Below are positions 9,484-23,400 of a stretch of 64,000 nucleotides of DNA, in pieces. Numbering within the stretch: position 1 is the stretch's first letter; each line of letters opens with the position of its first letter. A program made the position numbers and the translations under genes. The DNA comes from Gonocerus acuteangulatus (lineage: Eukaryota; Arthropoda; Insecta; Hemiptera; Coreidae), in contig OX328132.1 in the NCBI GenBank assembly GCA_946811695.1, positions 126,556,308 to 126,620,307 on the forward strand. Direction: 5' to 3'. The notes beneath the pieces are model-generated. The model did no database searches. It was not told where the DNA came from and worked only from the letters and a program-made list of their open reading frames with translations.

Positions 9484-12400
9484 CATTTATGTTTATTAGT
9501 GCTTGACTTATTGCCATTTTCAGGTATTTTTTACATTAAGGCTGCTAGTTACTCTTATCACCAAATTATTAATACAAAAGTAATCATCATTATTTTTTTT
9601 ATAGATAAATTAAACCATAAGACACCTACAAACTGTTATTCCCTGAGTGTATAAAATGATAAATAGAAAAGAGTGTGTCACAAGGATTTTATGGAGACAA
9701 AGGAACACTAACAAAAATTTATTTCAACAAATATTTAAAGACTACTGCTTTTTTTTCAGTTTAAATAATTTAAATTTACCTGTATTCTTGTTTACCTGAT
9801 CATATATTAATCAAAGTGATTGCTTTTTAAGTAATCATTTGTTGATAAAAAGTAACTAGCAGCCTTAATTTAAAAATTACCCAATTTTTTTTTTTTGCTA
9901 AGCGATAATGAAGGCTTGAGATTCAAGCCCAAACATTGGGAATGAAAACCAATTTTTGTATAAAAATTTGGTTCTATTAGATGACTGATATCCAACCATT
10001 TTCACATCAATAAATAGTTAAGAGTTTCTGTTTTTCTTATTTGAATTTCAAATTTCTATATTTTGGTTTGACCATAATAAGTGTACTAGCTTAACCTATC
10101 AACGAGTTTATCGAGAAAACTCGATTTCCTAAACTCCTAATGAAAGGAAGGTTAACCGCTCTGATAAACCTTTGCCTGATAATGAATCACTAATTTCTAT
10201 CTTTAATGACACAAACAAAAAAAAACATCAAAAGAATGCAATATCTTTTCTAAAAGTGTTTGATTAGTATGAGAAGCACTTTAAAATAAACCATTTCGTT
10301 TATAATGATATGCTCTCTTTTTTTTTTTTTTTTTAAATTAAAACTAATTCTGTCCTTAACCAATGATTTCTTGATTCTATAAAATACTTAATTTTTCTCA
10401 AACTAAACATATAAATGCAAATTTAAAGTGAGATATTATATGAAACCAAAAATGTGGTAGCTATCATATAGTTGAAATATTATTTTCTCTGTTAAAATAC
10501 AAAGTATATTTTGAACTTACTTTTCAGTAATTTGGAATATGAATAAAATAAATTCTCTTGTATATGAAAGAATAAAAACATTTAATAAACAGGCATAAAA
10601 TACAGTTATAAATTTATAAAAGCGACAAACTGTAAGAGCGGTAAACTTATCCCATTCTTTGATTGTTATTGATACAACTCGAGGAATTACAGTTATATGC
10701 CTAATGAAATTTTCTTGACATGGTTGTAATTTACACACACACACACATATATGGTACTTGTGTACTAGGGTATTTTTGCGAATACCACATCCAGTTACTT
10801 TCAAGTTTCTGTAGTGATTTTTATTAATGTATTTATATCATATGTTTTTTTTAATGAACTGTGAATTAACCTTTATTTCTGAATGCAGTGATATTAAAAA
10901 ATGGGTCTATTGAAATTAGCTCGAGTGACTAAAAGAAGGCATTTCAGTTTTTACAAGAAACTGGACTATTACATAGAACAAGGGTATGTTTCAATAGTCA
11001 TGAAATGAAATTATCCCTATCAGAAAAAAATGAAAGATGGATATGTTATAAGAGAAGCTGTAATGTCCTAAGGAACATTTTTAGAAAATATTAAGATTTC
11101 ATTAACATCCTTTATTTACTTTTTATACAGTTGGAGTAATGATTACACAACTAAATTTTGTATCAATGATTTGAAATAACAGGATATCTAAGGGTCAGTT
11201 AGAAACCATATGATATAAATATAGTAATCAAAATATGTATTTAAAATCACTAATATGCCCATGACCTCCCGCGGTTGAATACACCCTTCAGAACGATAAA
11301 AATCACTAATAGAAGTAACTGGATGTGGTCTTCGCAAAAAGACCACATCCCCGTGACCACTAACCCCGTGATTTCTTACCCGATAACAGTGATTCTACGA
11401 ATATTACTTGTAATAATCATATGATTAAATTTTTAAATATCATAACCTTATTTCCTTGAAAAACATGAAAACAACACACATTATTAAAAATGTACACTTT
11501 AAAGTGGCTTTTTAGAATTATAACGAAGACAGTGCAGTTTCATTTTTCCAGGAAAGAGACGTTATTTGAACAGGAAAGAGACATTCTATGAAGTTATTTT
11601 ATTCAGATAGGGTTAGATAGAGTATGTGTAATGTTAAATGTTCGTGGAAATTCGTTTATGAAGAAATTCTTTTTCTGAAAATAAAGGAGTCTCCGAAGTA
11701 TCTTAGATTCTTAAATTAGATTGTTCTTTTGTTTTATCATTGAAGAAGAAATTAAGATAAAACATATGATAATGCATACACAGTTAAAGAAAAGTAAAAA
11801 TAAATAAATGTAATGTTGTTGTGTTCTGTTTATAACAATTTAAATTAAGAGTAAGGAAAAATAAAGGCTATATATTTATATGTACATATGTATTAGGGGG
11901 GGGGGAGATTAGTTCAGTGCGCCAATAGCAGAACTACGGGCGACAGCGCGACATTGTTGCAGAAAGACGACAAGGGCTGCAGAAAGGTCAGCCTGACCGA
12001 CCGGTTGTTTTTTAAATAGTGGCTGCAGAAAAAGTCAATAAAATTATTTTTTGCAGAAAGATTTGCTGTAGAAAGTCAAAATAAACTATTTCTGCAGTAT
12101 TATTAAATTGACTTTAATTATATTTCAAGCACTTATTTATTTCCGATTATTCTTCAAGATTATCTCGCTCGCATTTCATATTACACGCAACTTGAACCGC
12201 ATGGGACTGCAGAAAATTTTTGGGTTTCTCAAACTCCGTTGCAGAAAGATTAAAGGTTCTGCTTTGAGGGTTCAGTGTTAGAGCAATCAACTAGTGTTCT
12301 GGAGTTTAAAACTCAGACATGTACTAAAGATTTTATCTTCTAGTGACATCATTTGAGGTCCCAGACTGCCCCTAGGCCCACCTAGCCATAATTATTATAA

Positions 12401-13790
12401 TGGGTACCTGTTAAAGGGGAAATAAGGTGGCTTCACTATCTCCCTAGTGTGTTGTATGGTCAAAAACTAGATCTCTACAGTCTGCTTCTCTAGGCTTTTG
12501 TAGCCTGTTACGGGGCGCATTTTGTTTATATATTCTTATTATTATTTCAAGGAAAACCATGAGTTTAATTTCTGACTGGAGGCTTATGTCCTCATACATT
12601 TCAGACAGTTCTTTCTAAAAATGAGACAGGTCTCAGCTACATATTTTATTTCTCGAGAGCTTGCTGAATTTGCTCGTAATATTAAAATCCAGTTGCACAT
12701 TACTTTTGAAGTGTATTAACAAATCGCGAGGAAATCTTTTATTTAATTATCATCTACTAGCAAGCCAAAATGATCAACTACCATTTTGATGGATAAACAG
12801 TACCTTCTATAATGACAGGAGTACCATTTACTACAATTGAACATTTTATTCAGGTGAGTATCTTCATTTACTGCATAACTGTTCCTTCAAAAAAAAAATC
12901 ACCGAAAAGAACAATAAATGAAACACGCCAACACCTAAATTAGGTACAAAAAGTAAAACTCTAGATAATTTGATTCTTATTTATATTTCATTTATTTTAG
13001 TAGATTTATTAGGAAAATCAACCGGTTAAAAATATGTAAGACATTTTTATAAGTGATCAATGTATGTTTATGAAAGGAAGAGATATTCATGGTCATAAAG
13101 TATTAACCCTTTAACGCACTTAAAATTCTTTTATGTCCCACTTAAAATTCTTTTCCTGTGCAAGATTGTGAAGGGGTTCATAAACTAGTAGGATATATCA
13201 GAGGGACATGTCCCACTCTATTTCTTGGAACTATATTTTTTTTAATACAATAAGTACAGATTGGCATGTGTTTTGCAATGGAAAATACTCGCCGGAGACT
13301 GATGTTCCTCAGAGACGATGCCTGAGTATTCTCACCACAGCAATATCTCTTGATTGCGAGCTCTCTTTAGCCTTGAGCGTGTACAGAGTGTTCTAGCAGG
13401 AATGGGGGATAATTGCTGGTTTAACCCTTAACTGGTAACATACAAATTTAGAATGTTATAAGTAACATGCATCTGTGAGATGTGTGCACGGTAAAAATGT
13501 TCTTAGGGCATTTTTTTAGCAAAACTGTAAATAATAAAGGAGTAGCTTATTATAGTAATAAATAAAAAAAATTTCATTGTTATAATTAAAAATCACATCT
13601 AAAAAGAAACATTGGTTTCGGAATGAAGCAGAAAGAGAAATATAGAAAAGAAAAGTAAGTAAACATTGTTTTAAGTGGTTATTGTAGGTTTGCCGCGTAC
13701 CTAAATTATAGTAAATAAATCGTTTCAAGTGATACACGTCATCTTTTACGTAAGATAAACATGAAAATGATGATTAGTAACGAGTGCCTA

Positions 13791-13827
<37 letters not shown>

Positions 13828-14386
13828 GGGTGCGTACGGCCGCTCTACGAGAGGGAGTTTGGTCCGCCCGTGGAGGGAATAGGCAGCTAGCCCACGTCGC
13901 ATCGAAAAGGTTAAGATACTCAAGATAAAATCTCATGAATATATAAGTAGTCATTCAATTCAATTTATTTTTTTATTTTTTAAGGATAGAGATGAAGAGA
14001 ACGATGAATTTCTTGTGCTAGCATGTGATGGAATATGGGATGTGATGTCAAATGATGATGTATGTGATTACATTAGATCTCTGTTGCTGCTGACTGATGA
14101 CTTAGAAGCTATCACTAATCAAGTCATTGACACTTGCCTTTATAAGGTATTAATTGGTATAATTCTTAGGATATTTTTATGTAATAGTAATTACTAGTCG
14201 ATTTGTTGTAGAATAATTCATTCAAATATTTTTTTTTTCTTTACGTTAAAGTCCTCCAAGCTTTTAATTAATAGTTTTGTTCTGCGTGCATACGTATAAG
14301 TGAAATTAATCCTTAAAAAATACAGCTCAAGTTACTTTGGTGAATATTAATATATTTTAAAAATCTTTATATTGTTTTCTGACCTA

Positions 14387-14447
<61 letters not shown>

Positions 14448-17400
14448 CTATTATTTTAGATATTCCTCTCATAATCTTATGTGTTTAATATTTAAATAAT
14501 TTAATTAAAAGAAAAGGTACCGATTAGGTTATTATTTATTTATTTTTTGATCTACAAAAAGAAATATTTCAGAAGACCAGATATTTGTACAATCTATAAA
14601 TATGTACATTTGAAATGTATTGTAAGATGTAAAGACTAACTAAATTTATTATTTTTAATTCCTTTTGAGCAAAATGAAGGTATGAAATTAATTCATTAGT
14701 ATCCTTTATTCATCGTTTTTTACCTTAAAACTAATGGATTATCATATATCCTGTGAAATTATCATACAATATCTAGTAAGAAGTGAATTTTAATTAAAAT
14801 CTCCTTGAGTGGCCTCAGAATATTGAAGCATGAATTAAGCTTGATTGCCCAAGTTTATTTGATTATTTGTACATTTAATAATTTAATTTCTATACTCTAA
14901 TATTATTCTGAAAAACAGTCAGGGAATAGTTGGGATTTGGCTAGGAGAACTACTCCAATACTATTTTTGTAAAAATCTGTATTAAGGACGTTTCGGCTAC
15001 TCTTTGGTAGCCTTCTTCAGCTGAAATACCTCATCGATTAACTATCTACACCTCGTTATTATTCTGAAGCTTTTAAAGCATGTATATTTTATTTGTTTAT
15101 CATATTATATCTTTGTGTGAAAATTTTTCTCAAATGTTTTTAGGGAAGCCGAGATAATATGAGCATTGTGTTAGTCACATTTCCAGCTGCTCCAAAACCG
15201 TCTCCTGAAGCTATAGAGAGGGATAAAGCTTTAAATAAAACAATCGAAAATGTTGTTCGAGGTATGTTTTAACATAATTTATTTATTTATTTCCTTGTGT
15301 ACAAGTTTAACCATCTATGGCTGTATGCTATACATAATCTTCTTAGTGTTACTTTCAAAGTAATATAAATTTGGAAAAATTGTTAGTTATCTACATTTTT
15401 CAGACAAATAGCATTATAGAGTAATTCAAAAACATTTAATGGGTGTAATTACAAAAATATCATTTCAGAAATGGCCAGTTTTATGTAATATTCCCTAAAT
15501 AATGTTTTAGTGTAATCTGAAATTTGCTCCTAGAACATAAACTTGCCATTTTGTTATGTTTCAAAAAGCACATTTAAATGATTATGTTTCTGTATTATTT
15601 TATTGGACAATAAAATGATAAATAAATCTTTGAGAATGTAAGCTCCAATTTTATTGTAATGGATGAGAGTGATTATGGAATGATTAAAAGTAACAGTCCC
15701 CTTATTAGTGCTTTTGTTGTTCTTCTAAGGGGAAATCTTCTGAAGAAAAACCTAATGCTCTATGTATCATGAACCCTGGGTAAATCTTTATTCAAATGTG
15801 TGAGTGAAACCAGCTATACTTTTTGGGTTAAGAGCAAATTTAAAGTTGTTATTATTTTATCTCAAAATAATACATTATTATTTTATTATCTCACAAATGT
15901 TTATACTCATATCATATACAGGACAACTGAAAGATGTTATTTGAACGTTTATTGATTTAATAAAATAATAGATCTCTTCTAATTTCAAAAGATATTGTTG
16001 ATCAATATCTAAAGTTTTGAAACCATTCTGTTTTACGATTGTATTTTAGTCTGAAAGACCATATCATACTAAAAGTTCTAAAATTGGATGCCAAAATATT
16101 CTGAATTTACTAGAGGATAAGTGAAATTTTACTTCATTACTCCAGGGAGGAGCAATTTTTTTTTTCTTTTAAAAAATCTCATCAGGCTTATGAGAGTTGA
16201 GGTTTCACAAAAATCAGAATAAAAACATTGTAAGTCATCTGTTTGTCAGAGGGCTACCTAATTAAACTGAAAAAAAACCCCAATCCATTACAACTTTTCA
16301 AGCATTTTATTTTAACCCTATACTCGGCTCTGGGCAGTATGGCAGCTAGAGCTTAAAGTTATTTTGGCACATATCTTCTTCAAATTCTCTTATTAAGTTA
16401 AATCATTACCATTTGAAATCAAAGGCATGAAAACCTAATGTTACTGCATCTGTTTTATACATTTTTAGCGCGGTTCCTCCCTCCCCCATAGGGAGGAACC
16501 CCGCTTTTAAGGTTGATCTCATGACGCAATCCAGAAGTGCCGACTAGAAAATTTTGCGTTTCAGAACCCCTAGAGACCGAAAATAACGGTGGTTAAAATT
16601 TATATATATATATATGGTCCGATTTTGATGAAATTTGGTACAAAAATCTGTCGTCCAATTTGAAAGGTCATGTTCGTTAACCAGCAAAATCCGCCCACTG
16701 GAAGATGGCGTTTGGGGCGAAATTCGCGCAAAAAAATTGTAACGCTTACGTTTTTGAGTTCATAAGCTTGTAAGTACTCTTTTTATAGGCTTCTTGGGCT
16801 AGAAAACGAATGAAACCATTTTCAAGGCGATAGCTTTAACCGTTTTCGAGAAAATTGGAAAAATAGTTTTTGAATACCGATTTTGGTTTGGGTACTTAGA
16901 ATCGCGGGATTCAGTTGAAACATTATCTGCATGTTCTACTTTCATTAAAATTAATACGTTGAAAGTTTTGTTACGTTTGGAGTCAAGGAAGGGTTAGAAT
17001 AAAATATTTTATGAACAGACATGAAAAGTTTTGGGAACTTCGTATAATTTCATTAATATCTCGAACACGGTTGGGAAATCGTGATAAGTGGATAGAAATT
17101 ATTTGAAAGTTTTATAAATTCTCTACAAAAAAGATTCTGAAACAATTTTTGATTAGGTGATGTCAATCGGAGAAATAAGTGCTTAAACTTTGAAGTAATT
17201 GATTTCGTTTATTCGAACGGTTCTTTTTGTCTGTTTGTATTCCTTGTTATTTTTTAATTGCTTATAGTTGGATAATGTATTTGACAATAAAACAGATTAG
17301 GTAAAATAAGAAAAACAGTCTATTGTTAGAAATATAGCTTGCCAGGAGAAAGAGATTCGATGACGTCTTTTGAATATTTTCAATTGCCTTCTTGCTGTTG

Positions 17401-20400
17401 GTTTTTTTTATTTTATTTTTTAATTGATTTTATTTGTAGAATTATTACTATAGTAAAAGAACACAGGAATATGTGAAAAATTTTGATATTTTCCAATTCG
17501 TTGAAACGTATGAAATGAAGTATCGGTAGAAGAGGATTCTAGGTTCTGGCAGACCCGACCAGGTAAAGTCATAAAACCCTTTGAACAAAGGCCGAGGAAA
17601 ATATTATCTGTTCCTATTCTAAGCTTTTCAAATGACAATAGGGATATGAACAGGAACCGCGCTAAGATGATGCAGTTCCTGCGAGTCGGACTTTTTTATT
17701 ACATCATTCATTTTTCAATGCCTCATTTTTTTTTTTTTTTTTTTTTTTTTTTCAGAACTTTTGAGCAACAAACTAGACATTGGCTTTCGGCAGTTACTTG
17801 GTATTTTAAGTGATGTGAAAATAGTCGAATTGCCACCAGGTGGTGGCCTTAGTGCGAAGTAAGTTCATTTTATAAACAAACAATGAAATAATAATACAAA
17901 TTTCTTCTGTGGAAACTTGTAATAATTAGAGATAATACACTTCAATTATTCTGAAACTATATGTATTTACTATTAGACTTAATCCATTACTCTTGAATAG
18001 AATATCTATTTTTGACTCAGATGGGCATAATATAATCACATAGGGTAAGTGACCCAATAGTTGACACTTTAAGGAAAGGTTATTTTACTTAATATAATTC
18101 TTCGCTTAGTTTTTGAAGATAATAAATTTTGAATGTATCAAATTATTCATCAGCTCATTCTCTTTGAAATTCACATAAACCAATTGTAGATACATTAAGT
18201 ATTTCAAGTAACATAAATCAATAAAGGCTGTCTTACTTTGGTCCTAATGTTGACATGTCTGCAGTAGGTCGGTGCCTAAGTTTGACTTTTCTGTTCCTAA
18301 GGATGACAGTTAGGGAAAATGAAAATAATACAACTTTATTGTTTAAACAAACAACCAAATTGGATTGAAAACAGCTGGAACAATGAAAAATGTAGTGAAT
18401 TCGAAAGAGATCCTTTTCGAAAAACAAACAATTAGGTACAACAATTATTTTTAACCGAAAATCGTAACTAGGAAGAATAACTATATGCCTCCGAATTTTT
18501 CCATGTAGAGTCATTGGTTCTGGAAATTAATGTATTTTATCCAATTACTGGAGGATTGGTAAGTTTACAAGTATTTTGGCTAGTAGATATTGGAAAATCA
18601 TGCCATTTGCGGGGAAAAAAAACAGTTTTTATTCTATTCCTAGCAACAAGGGACAACTGCATTGGCGGAAATCCACCTCACCACTTGTCAAACATATTTC
18701 CCGTGCTGTTCTTCAACTTGAACTATACAATAATCACCTACTCTTATAATGTTAACTTTGTTTATAACTTGCCTATTACAGCCATTTTCATCTTTCATCC
18801 CTGGGTCATTTCATTCTTTAACATTTTGTGTAAACTTTGATCTGCATTCTTCTCATATTCGTGGTTTTATCTACCTGACTTGCCTGAATTGTTGACATTG
18901 ATGATCAGGGTGTCAACGATTTAAATCAATTGATTTTAATCGGTGATTTAAATCATGATTAAAATCATTTGATTTTTTTAAAAAAATCATTGATTTAAAT
19001 CAATGATTTCATAAAAAAAAAAAAAAAAAAAAAATGATTTAAACCGATTGATTCTATTAAAAAAATTATTATTATATATTTTTTAACTTTAGTTTATTTT
19101 TTATCTTAAATATAACTAGTTCTGCCTGTTTTCAGCCATTTCAACATTTTGTCTTTATTTTTGTCCCTAGAGCCTACCCTCACTTGACCGTTCTTATCTA
19201 TTCAAAGTCTGTTTTTTTATGACCCTTTCTTTGTTTTTGATTCTGCAAATAAATCTCCTTTTAAGTTTAAGATAAAAGAGACCCGCAGGTAGTGGGTGAA
19301 GTGAATGCTTTAAATTGGTGGACGTCTTTGTCACCCTTAAAATATTGTATTTCCTCAAAAGAACTGTTAAAAATAGCGCAGCTTATGACAGGAAAGGCAA
19401 CTTCTGCAGGGGCTGAAAGAATGTTGTCAACCCTTGGTTTTGTTCACAGTCAAATGAGAAACTACCTAATTAGATGTGAAAAGGCTGACAAACTGGCGTT
19501 TTTGTTCAAAGCTTTAAATAAATAATATTACTGTTATTATTCGTGATTAGTAGGGAACGGATGGTCATGTATATAAAATTCAAAATATGTACATATATAT
19601 TTAACTATTTATAATAAAATATGTAATAAAAAAATTAGTAAACAAATACCTTAAACACTATAAAATATTAAAAAGAAAAGCATAAATAATAAGTAGGAAC
19701 TCTGTTATTATTAATGGAAAGAACAAAAGTGTAGAACAAAATGACTAAAACTGTTTAACATATTGAAAAATAAAGCAAAAATAAAAATTAGGAATTCATT
19801 ACAACATTATTTTGTAATTTTGAACTTGAATTTTGAAATTTTCAAATGTGAAATGTTGCTGGTCTGTTCTGAGTACACTTTTGAAGCGTCTGAATTATCC
19901 TTCAACATCTACTAAAGTTACTATTTGAAGGCTACAATCAACTGCTCTGAAGAGTGGGATTCAACTGAACTGTTAATCGTTTTGCCACTATGGATATCCC
20001 CAATAATGTGGATATTTTTCCACCCAGGGTTTTTTTCTAGACTGTCTTTTCACTTTATTTTTAATTGATTCCCAGTATCTCCTTCTAAAACCTGGATTTT
20101 CTCTATTACTCTTGTATGATTCTAATGCTATCCACTAACAACATGCCTATTGTATCTAGTATTAACATAGTATATATATAGCCACCTCCTTGGAATTAGA
20201 AAAGACACAATCAACTAGACTCAATGGGTAAAGTTTTATTTCCTTTCTCGGTTTTCTTTTATTTCTTCAATTACAATTTTTTTTTTTAATTTATTTATTT
20301 TACTTTAAGAGCTGCACAGCAATGGTGATCTGCCCTAAACGAATTTATATTAAATATAATAAATAAAATAATAAATTATAAGCCAAGGATCAGTAACAAA

Positions 20401-23400
20401 GTTAAAAAATAAAGGATATGGAGAATGAATAATAAAATAAAGAAAAGAATAATAATAAAAAATAATAAAGAAATATATAAGCAATTAATAAAATAAATAA
20501 ATACAGAATTAAACGTATAATTTTAATGGTAATAATAAATAGTAATCATAATGATATTTGTAGAGTTGAAATTTGAGGTAATTATCCTGAAATAAGAAAC
20601 TTTGACTTGGGAACTCAAGTCATGTGTGGTATGACTATATTTTATTATATGTCTTTGTCGTCTTTAAGTATGTCAGTATGGTATCAATATGTGGGCTCCT
20701 ATCAGATAACAGTCCACTGCGGCTTTGAGGAATCTGTAAGTTGTCTCTTTTAAGGCAGTCTGTTAGTAAGTGTTTTATAGTTAAAGCTACGTTACATGCC
20801 TCACATAGTGGTTTGTCTTGTCTTGTGAAGAGGTACGAATGGGTGAGTCGTGTATGTCCAATCCTAAGTCGTGTTAGTGTGATGGAGATTCGGGGGCTCT
20901 GAATGAAAGGCAGCGTGTAAGTGGTAGCGTATATTGATAGGACAACTGGCCTGGACGGGAGGAGTGATAGAGAAGAGTGGATAGTGACGAGCGTGGAGTC
21001 TAGTAGAGAGTCGTGGAGAGTGAGGGGGGCTAGGATCTAGCCCCGCCTAAATAGGCAGGTAAGATTGGGGAATTATGGAGCAATGCTGTTCTCTAGCTGC
21101 TGATGTTCAATATTGCTAGTGTCTGGGTTCCTTTCTTTCCCATGCTTTTCCTCACAGTTAGTATTACTTCGTCGCGTCTTGTCCTTAGTTCTCCTGACGA
21201 ATATGGCTGTATACTACACTTTATTTTCCTGAGGTGGTTATCTTGTGTGCATTGCCACGTTGCTTGCCATCTATTCAGTATAGTGTGTGTTATTTTTGTT
21301 TGTAAGTCTTATGATGTAAGTAAGTGCTGGTCATGCGGGCGACTAGTTGTAGCAAGTTTTGCCTGTTCGTCTGCTTTTGAAGTCTCTCCAAGGTTCTCAT
21401 GACAAGGGACCCACACTATTGTTACCATTGTGTGTGATTCTTTTAGTCTTGATACTTATTGTAAAATTTGAACGAGGATCGGGTTGGGGGTGTAGACGTT
21501 CTTTAAGGAGAGTAAACAACTTAAGGAGTCTGTACCCAGTATTATGTGTGGTATTGTAGTCTGTACGTTGGATCTACTGTTGGATATATACTTGCATCTA
21601 CTGGGAGGCTGATGTATATACTTTCTCCTAAAACAGCAGCTGCACCCATGCCACTTGCTGTTTTAGACCCATCCATGTATATTATTGGAGTATTTCCATT
21701 AGTCCTTGTCAAGTTGTTAAATGAAGCCCTGTAGTAATTTTGTAAATTTTGTCATAGTCAAGTCGATTCTTAGGTTGTTTACTCTCAAGGTGGGATTGAG
21801 AGGTTTCTGTAAGGATATGTAGGTGTATTGATCAATGTAGCATTTTCTGTGTTTTCGTGGAACCGGATTAGGAGTGGTTTTTGCCTTGGTTGTACCTGTT
21901 TATATTTGTTCATGTAAGGGTTGTTTAAAAACGTGTTGACGCAACAGGTGTTCAAAGTTTTCGATCTCACGATAAATTTAAGACATATCATCCAACGGGG
22001 TCTCCCGTGGTCTAGTGGCTAACGCGCTAGATTCGATCCCCACCGGAGACAGGAATTTTCTCATCTCAGGGCTCGCGGAGAAAATTCCTGGCTGCACCCT
22101 GGATGTCGGCGCTAATGGCCAAGATTTGTCGATGCGCAGTTAAAAAAATAAAAATAAAATAAATAAAAGAAAAAAATATCGTCCAACGTCGATAATCCAA
22201 CGACGGTTCTCCAAATTCTGAATAAAGGCTACTTATTGGACTCGACCTAAAAGCTCCTGTTGCAAGTCTTATACCTGTGTTGTGTATTGTGTCTAATGCT
22301 TTTAGTGTTTTCGAACTGGCAGATGAATATGCTATGCAGCCGTAATCCAGCAAAGGCCTGGTGAAGGCTCTGTAACACTTTAGCATGGTACATTTGTCAG
22401 CTCCCCATTTAGTATTGCAAAGAATTCTTAAGAAATTCAGCGATTTGTTACATTTGTTGAGAATACTTGTGATATGAGGTCCTCATGTTAGTTTTTTGTC
22501 TAATGTCATTCCAAGGAATTTTAATGTGTCGCTGTGTTTAATGTTCGTGTTATTAAGCTTTAAATTTGATGCTGGGAGGTTGCAAAATAAAAAGAATATT
22601 AAAATATGTAGCAAACATATGTATTCATGGCAGAATATGTAAAAATATGGAGTTTTGAAGAATTACATCAATACTTACGATTTACAAATCAGAAAAAAAA
22701 ATATGTAAATATAATAACATCTGTTCCCTAGCGATTAATATTTCTGTAAAGCTTCATTTCTAAAGTCTTTGTTTTAAAATTTGAAAATTAAGTCATTATA
22801 TATACAGGGGTCGAAATTGTCCTATATTTTGAGACCAGAGTTTCTGTACAGTTAAATTTAATGTCTTTAATCGCTGAAAATTAAAGATTTTCGTCGATTT
22901 AAGTCTTTAAATTTACAGAAATTCCGGTCTCAAAATATATGACAACTTCAACCCCTGTATATATGATCCGTCAATACTACTGTGCTCCCGAAATTATCCA
23001 CTTAAGACAGAAAACTTTAGAATAGTTATTTCATTATTTCCATTGTAAATAAACAAATATTTTAGTTACAGGTTTATATAATGAACAACTAGGTAATAAC
23101 CAGCTCTCTATATAGACTAGATACATTTAAAAAGCCTGATTTATTTTTTAAATCCAGTTTTAGTAAAAAAATCAAAAAAATCCGATTTAAATCAAAAAAA
23201 TCTGATTTAAATCAAATAAATCCGATTTTTTTGATTTTTTTAAAAAAATCATGATTTTTTTACACCCTGTTGATGATGGTTTACTTACACCTGTTGATTC
23301 AACACAGCTCATGTTAGTGACATCCTTCCTTCTTCAGGCTGATTGGAGGAGTCACCATCTTCCTCAGTCATGGAGTTTCTCATTTATTTTTTAGACGAGA

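Larger units (their letters stand above)
18906..23269 (+). mobile_element. hAT transposon with perfect 8-bp target-site duplication
   Basis: Ends CAGGGTGT and ACACCCTG are flanked by TTGATGAT at 18898-18905 and 23270-23277, the 8-bp duplication typical of hAT. Subterminal regions are packed with GATTTAAATC-type repeats at both ends (18915-19060 and 23130-23260). A hAT dimerisation domain remnant lies at 19286-19525. The element is itself interrupted by a LINE. Confidence 0.85.

Noticed and set aside
14987..15020. Idea that the hammerhead-like motif cleaves the phosphatase pre-mRNA
   Set aside because: The ribozyme sense strand is - and the gene is +, so the pre-mRNA carries the complement, which lacks the core.
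18514..18840. 108-codon open frame on the + strand
   Set aside because: The opposite strand reads as the C-terminal part of a decayed pogo-like transposase, so this is its shadow.
21998..22055. tRNA-Glu-like gene
   Set aside because: The anticodon region is missing; it is the head of a SINE with flanking duplication.
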